Origin: Deltaproteobacteria bacterium
GTDB taxonomy: Bacteria > Myxococcota_A > UBA796 > SXON01
Length of the DNA: 64,000 nt
Direction of reading: 5' to 3'
NCBI GenBank assembly: GCA_947445035.1
Contig: CANFCK010000003.1
Location: forward strand, 186,001-250,000
Shown here in pieces: positions 1 to 8,624 of the stretch. The stretch's first letter is position 1. Every line of letters starts with the position of its first letter. The translations under genes and the position numbers were made by a program. The notes beneath the pieces were generated by a model that was not told the origin of the DNA, did no database searches, and saw only the letters and a program-made list of their open reading frames with translations.

Positions 1-1299
1 GGCGGCCTGCAGCCGCTTGGTGGCGTCCTTGTCGCCTGACAACAGGCGCAGCCGTCCTTCGAGGCCGATGAGTGCGCCCTGGCGGTTCGGAGCGTACCAA
101 TCCAGCCCGCTCGGCGGGGACTGCTCCAAGAGCACGAGCAGGGCCTCGAAGAAGTGGCCCTTGCGCGCGAGCTGGCGAATGGCGCCGTTCTGGAGGGCGA
201 GGGCCTGGTAGTAACGTTCCCCTTCCGGCCGATCGCTCAGCTTCGCGACTTCGCTGCGCACGGCCCGGGGGACCTCCCCCTCGCGAAGCGTGCCCCAGCG
301 CGTGGCGAGGCGCTCGGCCAGCGTGCGGAAGGCGGCGGCGTCGGCGTACTCTGGCTGCGGGGTCACCACCGGCGCGCCGAAGCCGCCTACATCGACCCAG
401 GGGTCGGGGAGCGCGTTGCCGGCGAACTCGTCCGTCGTCCAGGCGGCGCGCTGCGGAATCAATGCCGCCGCCGGCCGCTGGAAAAGCGCCTTGGTCTCCC
501 CGCTGCCGATCGCCGTCAGCGCCGCAGAGAGTGCATCCATCTGGCGCCGCCGCTCGGCCAGCGTCCACGCCCCCCACGCCTCGCTGACCACCAGCGGATC
601 GACCGTGTCATCCCAAGCGCGCGCCAGCCACAGGGCCTTTTCGGCCGGGGAGGCCGATGCGCCCGGCGGGGAGTCCAGCGCCTCTGACGCCGCGGACACG
701 CCCACCGCCAACGTGCGGGCGCCCTCGCGGACGTCCTCGCCCTTTTCCGCGCGCAGCGCCAGTGCGTAGTAGCGCAGGCGCATCGCGGACAACGAGGACC
801 CTGTGGGCTCGGGAACCGTCCGGGTCGTCAGCGCAGCGCACAGGGCCCCGTCCCGCTCCAGGCCGGCCGCGAGCACCTCCCGGACCGGGGTGACCGCCGC
901 GCTCGACAACGGCACCGCCCGCACCCGCGCCGCCGCTGAAACATAGGCGGCGGCGCATGTTTTGAAGTCACCACGCGCGGCGTCGTTCCGTGCCAGGTCG
1001 CGACCGCTGATCGCCAGATGGGTGACCGCGGCGACACGCACGTGGTCCCAATCTGGCTGGCCGTACTCGCTGGGGCTGCGGCGGTAGCCGTCGGCAGCCG
1101 CCCACGCGGGATCGTCCCGGCCGATGCGACCGCCGCTGACCGCCGGAATCGCGAGAGGCTCCGGGGGTGCGGGCGCAACAACCTGCTTCGCCTCGACCGC
1201 CACCTTCTTCTGCATTTTTTGTACGTCGCCGTCCTTTTTACTCGAACGGCACGCAGTCAGCGGGAGGAACAGGAGTCCGAGGATCAGCAGGCGGAGCAT
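1..1299 (-). CDS. Lipoprotein of unknown function, 3' end outside window
   Basis: Reading leftwards from an ATG at 1299 the frame stays open for all 433 codons to the window edge, so the C-terminus is missing. The N-terminus is a short lipoprotein signal (MLRLLILGLLFLPLTAC, lipobox LTAC, Cys17), followed by a charged Lys/Gln-rich spacer and then an Ala/Leu/Arg-rich body that looks alpha-helical. A strong Shine-Dalgarno (AGGAGG at 1305-1310 on the minus strand, 5 nt from ATG) supports the start. It lies just downstream of the radical SAM gene on the same strand (15-nt gap) and may be co-transcribed. I recognise no family; a helical repeat or TPR-like periplasmic lipoprotein is a guess. Confidence 0.8.
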   Translation of the reverse strand, partial: MLRLLILGLLFLPLTACRSSKKDGDVQKMQKKVAVEAKQVVAPAPPEPLAIPAVSGGRIGRDDPAWAAADGYRRSPSEYGQPDWDHVRVAAVTHLAISGRDLARNDAARGDFKTCAAAYVSAAARVRAVPLSSAAVTPVREVLAAGLERDGALCAALTTRTVPEPTGSSLSAMRLRYYALALRAEKGEDVREGARTLAVGVSAASEALDSPPGASASPAEKALWLARAWDDTVDPLVVSEAWGAWTLAERRRQMDALSAALTAIGSGETKALFQRPAAALIPQRAAWTTDEFAGNALPDPWVDVGGFGAPVVTPQPEYADAAAFRTLAERLATRWGTLREGEVPRAVRSEVAKLSDRPEGERYYQALALQNGAIRQLARKGHFFEALLVLLEQSPPSGLDWYAPNRQGALIGLEGRLRLLSGDKDATKRLQAA

Positions 1300-1304
1300 G
1301 GGCT

Positions 1305-1310
1305 CCTCCT
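1305..1310 (-). promoter_or_regulatory. Ribosome binding site AGGAGG
   Basis: Perfect AGGAGG on the minus strand, 5 nt before the ATG at 1299. It fixes the start of the partial lipoprotein gene. Confidence 0.7.
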
Positions 1311-1314
1311 GGTA

Positions 1315-2388
1315 TCACCCCACCCCCAACTCCTCCGCCCGCCTACGCGTCTGCTCCCGATGCGCCGGCTCCAGGCGGTACCAGTTGACGCCGCCGCAGC
1401 GAGCGCACGCGCCTTCGAAGCGGCCGGCGAGGTGCTGCATCCGCAGGCGCGTGGCCCGTTCGCCCTCCCACAACTCGCGGAAGCCCGCCCCTGCGAGTGA
1501 GCCCAGATCGAGTTCGCCGCCGAGATCGGCGCAACACATCATCAAGTGACCATCGTGCCGAACGACGGGCGTAAACCACGCACCGGGGCAGGCGTCGCGC
1601 TTTGGGTGGGCGTCGTCGGCCTGCCAGGGGCGGTCCGCCCAAACGCCGACCGAAAATCCCTCCTCGTGGCGGGCGACCACCCCGGCCGCCGCGAGCGCCT
1701 CGTCGTAGAGTCGGTCCGCGGCCGCCTGTCCCGAGGCGCCGCCGCCGACGCTCAGCCGCTTGAAGAGCACCTCCAGGTGGCCGCCGGGCGAGGGGTGACA
1801 GCGCGCCAGGCCCTCCCAGTAGTCCAGGAACGGCCGCGCCTCGTGGGCGTTGCCGGGCTGGACCACGAACTGGACCTGCACGTCAAGTCGGCCCGCGTCG
1901 CCACGATGGGCGAGCAGGTACCGCGCTGCTCGGCGCACCTTGGCCAGCCCTTCGCGGCCCTTCACCCGCCGGTAGGTGGCCGCCGTCGCCGCGTCGATGG
2001 TGAACACCACCAGGAGCGGCACGTCGCGGGCCTTTTCGGCGAGGAGCCGGTCGAGCCGCGCCGGGTCGAGCAACAGCCCGTTGGTGTCGATGCGCACATG
2101 CCCCACCCGGTCCCCGAGCCGCCGCCCCGCCAGCCCGACCATGCGCTCCAGTTCGGGGTGAACCGAGGGGTCGCCGAGCCACTGCAAGATGAGGTGATCG
2201 AAGTGGCAGTCCCCGTCTACGAGGCCGGCAAGGACGTGCTCGTAGAGCGGCAGCGGCATCAGGCCCTTGGCGATGCCATGGACCGAGGGCCAGTGCTCGG
2301 CGTGCGGGGCGCACATGCGACACGCGAGGTTGCACAGATCGGTGGGTTCGATCTGAAGCACGCCCATGCCGGAAGGAACCGTCGCCAC
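1315..2388 (-). CDS. Radical SAM / SPASM domain protein
   Basis: The radical SAM cluster motif CX3CX2C (CNLACRMC; Cys19, Cys23, Cys26 from the chosen start) follows the usual opening strand (LQIEPTDLCNL). The C-terminal third has SPASM-like cysteines (CPGAW, then MMCCADLGG, then CARCGG) that would bind auxiliary Fe-S clusters. About 357 aa, usual for SPASM enzymes that modify peptides or proteins. I chose a GTG at 2388 (GGGGTAGG 7 nt upstream); an ATG at 2367 is the alternative, and longer readings lose coding character. No precursor-peptide gene is evident beside it, although the divergent neighbour at 2521 is a small Cys-rich lipoprotein. Substrate unknown. Confidence 0.85.
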   Translation of the reverse strand: MATVPSGMGVLQIEPTDLCNLACRMCAPHAEHWPSVHGIAKGLMPLPLYEHVLAGLVDGDCHFDHLILQWLGDPSVHPELERMVGLAGRRLGDRVGHVRIDTNGLLLDPARLDRLLAEKARDVPLLVVFTIDAATAATYRRVKGREGLAKVRRAARYLLAHRGDAGRLDVQVQFVVQPGNAHEARPFLDYWEGLARCHPSPGGHLEVLFKRLSVGGGASGQAAADRLYDEALAAAGVVARHEEGFSVGVWADRPWQADDAHPKRDACPGAWFTPVVRHDGHLMMCCADLGGELDLGSLAGAGFRELWEGERATRLRMQHLAGRFEGACARCGGVNWYRLEPAHREQTRRRAEELGVG

Positions 2389-2520
2389 GCAGCAGCCTAC
2401 CCCGCGACGGCCACGCGATGCCGCACTACCCACTTTGCCGACCTGGCGGCCAGCGCCTACGGCATCGCCCGGACAGTCCTTTGGCTTGAGCGTCGGCGCG
2501 GCACGGGGTAGAGTGGCGCG

Positions 2521-2769
2521 ATGTTGGTCCTCCTCGTACTTGCCGGCTGCCAGAACGCCTGTCAGACGTTGTGCCAGACGATGGCCGACCGGGCCGACGA
2601 GTGCGGGCTCGCAGTCAGTAAAGACGATCTTCAAAGCTGTGTTATTGCCAACGAAGAGCCGACGGCCGAATGGGTGCGCCAGTGCGCGGACGCCGACGAA
2701 GCGGTGCGCTTGGAAGAGTGGTGGACCTGCGATGAGGTCGCGGAGAACTACACAAACGGCGCCGAGTAG
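2521..2769 (+). CDS. Small cysteine-rich lipoprotein, 82 aa
   Basis: Starts with a minimal lipoprotein signal (MLVLLVLAGC, Cys10). The mature 73 residues are acidic and carry further cysteines (CQTLC, DECGL, SCV, QCAD, TCDE) whose spacing suggests a small disulfide-bonded helical domain. It sits 27 nt upstream of the PEGA-domain kinase on the same strand and could share its transcript, and is divergent from the radical SAM gene. No family is recognised with certainty. The length, lipobox and codon use make a real gene likely. Confidence 0.72.
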   Translation: MLVLLVLAGCQNACQTLCQTMADRADECGLAVSKDDLQSCVIANEEPTAEWVRQCADADEAVRLEEWWTCDEVAENYTNGAE

Positions 2770-2796
2770 ATCGCCGTCGGTTAGCATCGGCACAGC

Positions 2797-4590
2797 ATGT
2801 CCGTGGCCGGTACCGCGACCGAACCCGCCCCCCAGCCGGCCCCCGAGGCGTTCGGCAAATACTACCTGATCGACAAGATTGCGGTGGGCGGCATGGCCGA
2901 GATCTTCCGGGCCAAGACGTTTTCACACGGCGGGTTTGAAAACCAGCTGGTGGTCAAGCGCATCCTCACGCACATGTCGGACAACGAGCAGTTCGTCCAG
3001 ATGTTCCTGGACGAGGCCCGCGTCACCGCGCTTTTGCAGCACGCCAACATCGTGCGCGTGTGGGAATTCGGCAAGATCGGCACCAACTATTTCTTGGCGA
3101 TGGACTGTGTGGAGGGCAAGGACGGCAAGCTGGTGCTGCGCAAACTCTTCGAGCGGCGAAAGATGCTCCCGCGCGAATTCGCGGTGTACATCGCGGCAGA
3201 AGCGGCCAAGGGCCTGGATTATGCCCACCGAAAGAGCACCAACGCCGGCCAGATGATGAACATCGTTCATCGCGACGTCAGCCCGTCGAACCTGATCGTC
3301 TCGTACGCGGGCGAGGTCAAGGTTGCCGACTTTGGGATCGTGCAGTCAAGCATGGTGGTGGAGACGACGACCAAAGGCACGCTCAAGGGCAAGGTCGAGT
3401 ACATGTCGCCGGAACAGGCGATGGGCGAAGCGCTCGATCGGCGTAGCGACATCTTCTCGTTGGGCATCGTCCTTTGGGAGATGTTGACGGGCCGGCGGGC
3501 GTTCAAGACCGACAACGAGATCAAGACGCTCGACAAGGTGCGTGCGGTGGACGTCGAACGCGCGTCGGTCGTCAATCCGACGGTGCCGGCTCGCCTGTCC
3601 GACATCGTCAGCCGCTGCCTGGAAAAAAATCCAGACGACCGCTACCAGGACGCGCGGGAACTGCACTCCGACCTGTTGAACTTCTTGTACCCGGCCACGC
3701 CAGACGTGATTCAGCAGTCGCTGGGCCACTTCATGCAGGAGCTGTTCAACGAGGAGATCGCGGCGGAACGGGCGCGTTTGGAGACCGGCACGCGCATGGC
3801 ACGACTCGTCCATGACGCAGCACCCAGCGTGGACCTGGAAGAAGAATGGGAGGAAGGACCCCGCACGAATTCGTCGCCGACCGTCGCGCCCGCCGCAACG
3901 CCGGCCAAGGCGTCGAAGACCCCGCTTTTGCTGGGAATCCTGCTGGCCTTGCTCGGGGTCAGCGCGGCCGTCGGCGCCGCGACCTGGGTCAGCCAGAAAG
4001 AGCCGGAGACGGTCGTGGTGGAAAAGGCCGCGCCGGTCGCCGCCACCAGCATTTCGGTCCGGGTCAGTCCGGTGTCAGCCTCACTTTTTGTCGACGGCGT
4101 CGAGTCCGGAGCCGGAACCAACATCGTTAAGGAGTTGACGTTCGGTATCCACAAGATCGAGGTTCGTGCCGAAGGCTACGACACCTGGACCGACGAAGTG
4201 GAGATCAACCAGGGCGAAAAACTACGGTTGGACGCGAAGCTCGTGAAGGTCAAGGCCGCGGTGGTACTCCCCGTGCGCCCGCCCTCGTCGGGCGGCGGAA
4301 GCCCGGTCGTAGCGGTCACCCCGCCGACAACGACCGAAGTCCCCCCTCCTCCCCCACCGCCACCGCCCGTCGAACGCGCGAAGGGCAAGCTGAGTGCCAA
4401 CGTTTCCGGCGGCTGGGCCGACATTTTCGTCGACGGAAAGAAGGTCGGGACAACCCCCCTCATCGGGTATTCACTCCCACCCGGAACGTACCAGATCCGC
4501 GCCAAGAACGACGCCTCGGGGCTGGACATCACCCGGCAGGTCACGGTCAAATCCGACGAAACGTCACCGGTCAGCTTCTCAGCGCCGTAG
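2797..4590 (+). CDS. Membrane Ser/Thr protein kinase with two PEGA domains
   Basis: Hanks-type kinase, 597 aa. The Gly-rich loop (VGGMAEIF, ~30-37) and ATP-binding Lys54 (VVKR) are followed by the catalytic loop HRDVSPSN (~157-164), DFG (~177) and an activation segment ending in an SPEQ motif. One transmembrane helix (~378-398) separates the cytoplasmic kinase from the exported part, which has a PEGA domain (~418-470), a Pro-rich linker and a second PEGA domain (~528-597). PEGA domains are thought to contact extracytoplasmic polymers. The HRD arginine is present, so it should be an active RD kinase. The start is fixed by the ATG at 2797, 27 nt after the small lipoprotein. Substrates are unknown. 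Confidence 0.93.
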   Translation: MSVAGTATEPAPQPAPEAFGKYYLIDKIAVGGMAEIFRAKTFSHGGFENQLVVKRILTHMSDNEQFVQMFLDEARVTALLQHANIVRVWEFGKIGTNYFLAMDCVEGKDGKLVLRKLFERRKMLPREFAVYIAAEAAKGLDYAHRKSTNAGQMMNIVHRDVSPSNLIVSYAGEVKVADFGIVQSSMVVETTTKGTLKGKVEYMSPEQAMGEALDRRSDIFSLGIVLWEMLTGRRAFKTDNEIKTLDKVRAVDVERASVVNPTVPARLSDIVSRCLEKNPDDRYQDARELHSDLLNFLYPATPDVIQQSLGHFMQELFNEEIAAERARLETGTRMARLVHDAAPSVDLEEEWEEGPRTNSSPTVAPAATPAKASKTPLLLGILLALLGVSAAVGAATWVSQKEPETVVVEKAAPVAATSISVRVSPVSASLFVDGVESGAGTNIVKELTFGIHKIEVRAEGYDTWTDEVEINQGEKLRLDAKLVKVKAAVVLPVRPPSSGGGSPVVAVTPPTTTEVPPPPPPPPPVERAKGKLSANVSGGWADIFVDGKKVGTTPLIGYSLPPGTYQIRAKNDASGLDITRQVTVKSDETSPVSFSAP

Positions 4591-4610
4591 GCCCGGCCGA
4601 CCCCACCGCA

Positions 4611-6050
4611 TCAGGGCGCCGCCGTCCGCCACGGCACATGCTCGCCGGTGAAGATGATCAGCCCGGAAACATCAAAACCGAGCGACCAGACCAGCTCGCC
4701 CGTGGGCGTGCGCTCCTCCAGGCGAGGCGGACCCCGACCGGAACCCGAGTCCTGGGAAATCGTGGCGAGGAAGTTCCCGTTCGGCATCCGCTCAACGTCG
4801 CCCCCCCCGTGCACCTTGGCGTTGACCGGGAACCTCAGCGTCTCCGTCGCGGTCAGCGCCGCGTGGTCCAGTGTGAGCACCTGGACGGCGCTGACCTCTG
4901 CCGAGATCGCGCGGTTGTCGAAGAGCAACATGCTGCCGTCGTCGAGGAGCTGCGCCGAATGTTGCGCCTCGAACCACGTCCCGGCGGTGAGCGCAAAGTC
5001 GCCATCGGCGCCGAGCCGCCACGCCAGCGTGGTGTCCGTGCGGTTGACGGCGACGACCCAGCTCTGATGTCGCAACGACACCAACACCTCGTCGCGTGCG
5101 ACGTCGTAGTGAAGGTGGTTGGCGTGCGTCCAATCGACGTCGATTTCCTCGACCTTCCCGCTGAGGTCGGCGTCGATCCGGGAGGGGTCCAGACCATCGA
5201 AGGTGGACCACGACCACACCTCGATGTCGTCTTTGTCGTACTCGCGAATGACGTTGCCGCGGATGTTCAGCCCGTCGATGTCCTGGTCCTCGACCTGGAG
5301 GGTGAGGATGTTGCCGTTGGGCCGCACCTCGACGTCATGGCCCACCCCGGGCTTGGCGAGATCCCGTTGCAGCGAGGCGTCAGGGGCCACGAACCAGGCG
5401 CGCTCCCCGGTGATGACCGAGACCGTACCGTCGGTCATCCGGCGCGAGAACCGCGAGACGCCCAGCTCGCCTACGATCGCGCCGGCATCGAGGTACCAGA
5501 CGACGAAGCCCTCCCGATCGAAGCCCAAGACCGCCAACCCGAAGTCCGGGTCGTCCTTGGTGACCGGCGTCGCCAGGAAGATGTCCCCGGGATCGCCGCC
5601 GGCCTGGATGACGGCCGGCCAGCTGGTGTAGTCGCCGACGGGCAGCGCACCAGTGGTGAAACTCTGGTCCTCCATACTGGCAACCTCGACGCCCCCCCGG
5701 TAGACGATGGGCGTGAGCGTCCAGGCCGTCGCGGCGCGCATCCCCAGCACGTCTACCGTGTGCCAGTGGCCGAGCGCGCTGCGCTGCGTGCGGAAGGTGC
5801 CGACGCCCTCTGCGGAGAATTCGATCTCCAGTTCCGCTTGCTCAACCACGGCAATCGTCGCGATCGCCGCCACCGTCATGCGCGGGTTCGCCGCGACGCG
5901 CCAGGCGTCCTCCGTCGGGGGTGCGCGCCCGGTGTCGGCAGTGTCCGCACTGTCGGTGGTGGTGTCGGCATCGGTGTCGACCGCGGCGGTGTCGGACGAG
6001 TCCTTGGCGCCGGTGCACCCGACAAGGAGCAGGAGCGATAAAAGACGCAT
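4611..6050 (-). CDS. Arylsulfotransferase (ASST)-like lipoprotein
   Basis: Lipoprotein signal MRLLSLLLLVGC (Cys12) is followed by an Asp/Thr/Ser spacer (~14-40) of the kind common in this organism, then a ~430-aa beta-propeller. Features of the ASST family are visible: GHDVEVRPNGNIL, THANHLHYD (~306-314, candidate catalytic His), LRHQSWVVAVNRTDTTLAWRLG and a closing blade with PNGNFLAT. ASST enzymes move sulfate between phenolic compounds; many relatives are uncharacterised propellers, so activity is inferred. Its ATG overlaps the TGA of gloB by one base, so translation is probably coupled. It converges on the kinase gene, ending 20 nt from it. Confidence 0.82.
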   Translation of the reverse strand: MRLLSLLLLVGCTGAKDSSDTAAVDTDADTTTDSADTADTGRAPPTEDAWRVAANPRMTVAAIATIAVVEQAELEIEFSAEGVGTFRTQRSALGHWHTVDVLGMRAATAWTLTPIVYRGGVEVASMEDQSFTTGALPVGDYTSWPAVIQAGGDPGDIFLATPVTKDDPDFGLAVLGFDREGFVVWYLDAGAIVGELGVSRFSRRMTDGTVSVITGERAWFVAPDASLQRDLAKPGVGHDVEVRPNGNILTLQVEDQDIDGLNIRGNVIREYDKDDIEVWSWSTFDGLDPSRIDADLSGKVEEIDVDWTHANHLHYDVARDEVLVSLRHQSWVVAVNRTDTTLAWRLGADGDFALTAGTWFEAQHSAQLLDDGSMLLFDNRAISAEVSAVQVLTLDHAALTATETLRFPVNAKVHGGGDVERMPNGNFLATISQDSGSGRGPPRLEERTPTGELVWSLGFDVSGLIIFTGEHVPWRTAAP

Positions 6051-6724
6051 CAGAACTGGTCCCGGCGGCGGCGCAAGGCCGCGAAGGTCGCGACGCCCGG
6101 AACGGAGCCCACCATAGCGGCAAGGTGGGCGTCATCGCAGCGGAGGAAGAGGTTGGTCTGCACTTCGAGGCCCATCGTAGCCGGCGGCGGGAGCGGCTGC
6201 CGGTCGGTGGTGAGCAGGGTTTTGGTGAACGCAAGGTTTTTGGCGGCGTAGTCGTGGCCGAACCATGCACGCGTGGCGGCGGGGAGCGCGGCGAGGCGGG
6301 CCAGTGAGGTGTACATCATCTCCGCATCCCCCTCGAAAAGCCGGCCGCACCCCATCGCAAACATCGTGTCGCCGACGAAGACCTCCCCTTCCGGGAAATA
6401 GAAGGCGAGCGCATCGAGCGTGTGCCCGGGCACGGCCATGATCCTCATGCCATCGAGTTCATCGCCGTCGGCAAACGTGTGGGTGAGCCCCTCGATCGGG
6501 CGGCGTCCGCTCCCGCACACCTTCAGCCCTGGGAAGCATGACGCAAGCTCGACGACGCCGCCGACGTGATCCCAATGGTGGTGGGTGCACCACACCGCTG
6601 TGAGCGAGGCGCCATCGAGCCGATCGAGCACCGGCCCCGCCTCGGACGGGTCGATGACCACCCCCAGTTCGGGCAGCCAGTAGGCGTAGTTGTCGATGAG
6701 ACAGGGGATGGCGACGACGTTCAT
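6050..6724 (-). CDS. gloB: Hydroxyacylglutathione hydrolase (glyoxalase II)
   Basis: Metallo-beta-lactamase fold, 224 aa. The signature THHHWDH (47-53) supplies the two-metal site; further ligands are in VPGHTLD and FVGDTMF, and near the C-terminus WFGHDYA. Together with the N-terminal MNVVAIPCLIDNYAYW this is typical of glyoxalase II, which hydrolyses S-lactoylglutathione to lactate and glutathione in methylglyoxal detoxification. The C-terminal domain is a little short for the family. The start at 6724 matches the family N-terminus; much longer readings in this frame run antisense through the UbiD gene and are not credible. Stop overlaps the start of the ASST-like gene. Confidence 0.9.
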   Translation of the reverse strand: MNVVAIPCLIDNYAYWLPELGVVIDPSEAGPVLDRLDGASLTAVWCTHHHWDHVGGVVELASCFPGLKVCGSGRRPIEGLTHTFADGDELDGMRIMAVPGHTLDALAFYFPEGEVFVGDTMFAMGCGRLFEGDAEMMYTSLARLAALPAATRAWFGHDYAAKNLAFTKTLLTTDRQPLPPPATMGLEVQTNLFLRCDDAHLAAMVGSVPGVATFAALRRRRDQF

Positions 6725-6787
6725 CGGTGCGGGGGAGTAACCGGAGCCGAGGGCTGACGGTTCAGCCCCGCGATAGACCGGGTCCGC

Positions 6788-6792
6788 GGAGG
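6788..6792 (+). promoter_or_regulatory. Ribosome binding site GGAGG deciding the start at 6797
   Basis: GGAGG lies 4 nt before the ATG at 6797 but only 1 nt before the GTG at 6794, so ATG 6797 is the better start for the UbiD-family gene. Confidence 0.6.
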
Positions 6793-6796
6793 CGTG

Positions 6797-8590
6797 ATGC
6801 GGGACTTGCGTGCTTTCCTCGACGTGCTCCGTCGTGAGGGCGAGTTGGTGGAGATCGAGGCCGAGGTGGACCCCCACCTGGAGATCGCCGAGGTGCATCG
6901 CCGGGTGATCGCCGGGGGTGGGCCGGCGCTGCTGTTCAAGCGGCCGAAGGGCTCGACGTTTCCGGTGGTCACCAACCTGTTCGGCACCAAAAAACGCGTC
7001 GACCTCGCGTTCGGCACCCGCGCCGCCGCGTTCGTCAAACGGGCCGCGGGCTTGCCGCACGAGCTGATGCCGCCTTCGCTGGGCAAACTCTGGGGCCTCC
7101 GCGACTTCGGCCTGCAGGGGCTCAGCGTGGGCCTGAGCCAGAGCGGAAGCGGGCCCGTCCGCCAGGTCGAGAGCGCCCCGAAGCTCACCCAGATCCCGAT
7201 GCTCACCAGTTGGCCCGAAGACGGCGGGGCCTTTGTGACCCTCCCGCTGGTCTACACCGAGCACCCCGAAACCGGGGCCCACAACCTGGGCATGTACCGC
7301 ATCCACCGCAAGGCCGATGACCGCACCGGCATGCACTGGCAGATCGGGAAGGGTGGCGGCTTTCATCACCACCTCGCCGAGTCCCGAAACCAGGCACTGC
7401 CGGTGAACCTCTTCGTGGGCGGACCCCCAGGGCTGATCGCCAGCGCCATCGCGCCGCTCCCGGAAAACGTCCCCGAGCTTTTGTTGGCCTCGCTGCTCGT
7501 GGGAGAGCGCCTCCGCCGCTGCGACAACCCTGCCGGCCCCCTGCCCCTGGTCTCCGACTGCGAGTTCGCTTTCGTCGGCGCGGTGCCGCCCCACCGGCGC
7601 GAGCCCGAGGGGCCGTTCGGAGACCACTACGGCTACTACTCCTTGGAGCACGACTTTCCGGTGTTTGAGGTCGGGCGGATGTTCCATCGCAAGGACGCCA
7701 TCTGGCCGGCGACCGTGGTCGGTAAGCCGCGTCAGGAGGACTTCTTCCTCGGCGACTGGCTCCAAGAACTTTTGTCGCCACTGTTTCCGTTGGTCATGCC
7801 CTCGGTGCGCCAGCTCTGGAGCTACGGCGAGACCGGCTACCACGCCCTTTCAGCGGCAGTCGTGCAAGAACGCTACCGACGCGAAGCGATGGCCAGCGCC
7901 TTCCGAATCCTCGGCGAAGGGCAACTGTCCCTCACCAAGTTCTTGCTCTTGCTCGACCAGCCGATGGACCTCACCGATTTCCCGCGCGTGCTCGAACACG
8001 TCCTGGCTCGTTTCCGGCCCGAGACCGACCTCTACATCTTCTCGAATCTGTCGATGGACACCCTGGACTACGCTGGGCCCACGATCAACGAAGGCAGCAA
8101 GGGCGTGATGATGGGCGTCGGCGACCCGGTCCGCGACCTCCGGCGCGCCTACCAGGGTCCCCTCCCCGTCGGCATCAAAAAAGCGGTCGCCTACTGCGGC
8201 GGCTGCCTCGTGGTGAGCGGTCCCACCTATGTTTCAGAGCCGACGGCCGCGACTCGGATCGGCGAGGCCTTCCCCGACTGGCCCCTGGTGGTGCTGGTCG
8301 ATGACGCATCCCAGGCCACGCGCAGCAACAGTCGCTTTTTGTGGACCGCCTTCACGCGGATGGAGCCCGCCGCCGACCTGCACGCGCGCCAACGCATCCA
8401 CCGAAACCACGTCGTCTACGAGGGGACGTTGGTGCTCGACGCACGGATGAAGCCGACCTACCCGCGCGAACTGTTCTGCGACCCGGACACGGCCGCTACC
8501 GTGGGTCGCCGCTGGAAGGAGTACTTCCCCGCGATGGATGTGGAGATGGGCGACTCGGATGTGGGGCACTTGGACGCGACGAAATCCTGA
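6797..8590 (+). CDS. UbiD-family decarboxylase, menaquinone-type
   Basis: 597 aa with the length and layout of the long UbiD enzymes used in futalosine-route menaquinone synthesis (SCO4490-like). Visible family segments are the N-terminal MRDLRAFLDVLRREGEL, the prenyl-FMN/metal region around GMHWQIGKGGG, and the acidic active-site stretch PEGPFGDHYGYYS followed by HRKDAIWPATVVGKP. UbiD proteins need prenylated FMN made by UbiX, which is not in this window. mqnC, an earlier enzyme of the futalosine route, lies about 29 kb away (35735), which supports this role over ubiquinone synthesis or aromatic degradation. Divergent from gloB with about 70 nt between the starts. Confidence 0.87.
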   Translation: MRDLRAFLDVLRREGELVEIEAEVDPHLEIAEVHRRVIAGGGPALLFKRPKGSTFPVVTNLFGTKKRVDLAFGTRAAAFVKRAAGLPHELMPPSLGKLWGLRDFGLQGLSVGLSQSGSGPVRQVESAPKLTQIPMLTSWPEDGGAFVTLPLVYTEHPETGAHNLGMYRIHRKADDRTGMHWQIGKGGGFHHHLAESRNQALPVNLFVGGPPGLIASAIAPLPENVPELLLASLLVGERLRRCDNPAGPLPLVSDCEFAFVGAVPPHRREPEGPFGDHYGYYSLEHDFPVFEVGRMFHRKDAIWPATVVGKPRQEDFFLGDWLQELLSPLFPLVMPSVRQLWSYGETGYHALSAAVVQERYRREAMASAFRILGEGQLSLTKFLLLLDQPMDLTDFPRVLEHVLARFRPETDLYIFSNLSMDTLDYAGPTINEGSKGVMMGVGDPVRDLRRAYQGPLPVGIKKAVAYCGGCLVVSGPTYVSEPTAATRIGEAFPDWPLVVLVDDASQATRSNSRFLWTAFTRMEPAADLHARQRIHRNHVVYEGTLVLDARMKPTYPRELFCDPDTAATVGRRWKEYFPAMDVEMGDSDVGHLDATKS

Positions 8591-8624
8591 CGCCTTCGGA
8601 CGCGGCCCGCGCTACCCTGTGTCC

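Noticed and set aside
6050..7843. Long N-terminal extension of glyoxalase II antisense to the UbiD gene
   Set aside because: Only the last 224 codons match the family; the extension is low-complexity antisense sequence.
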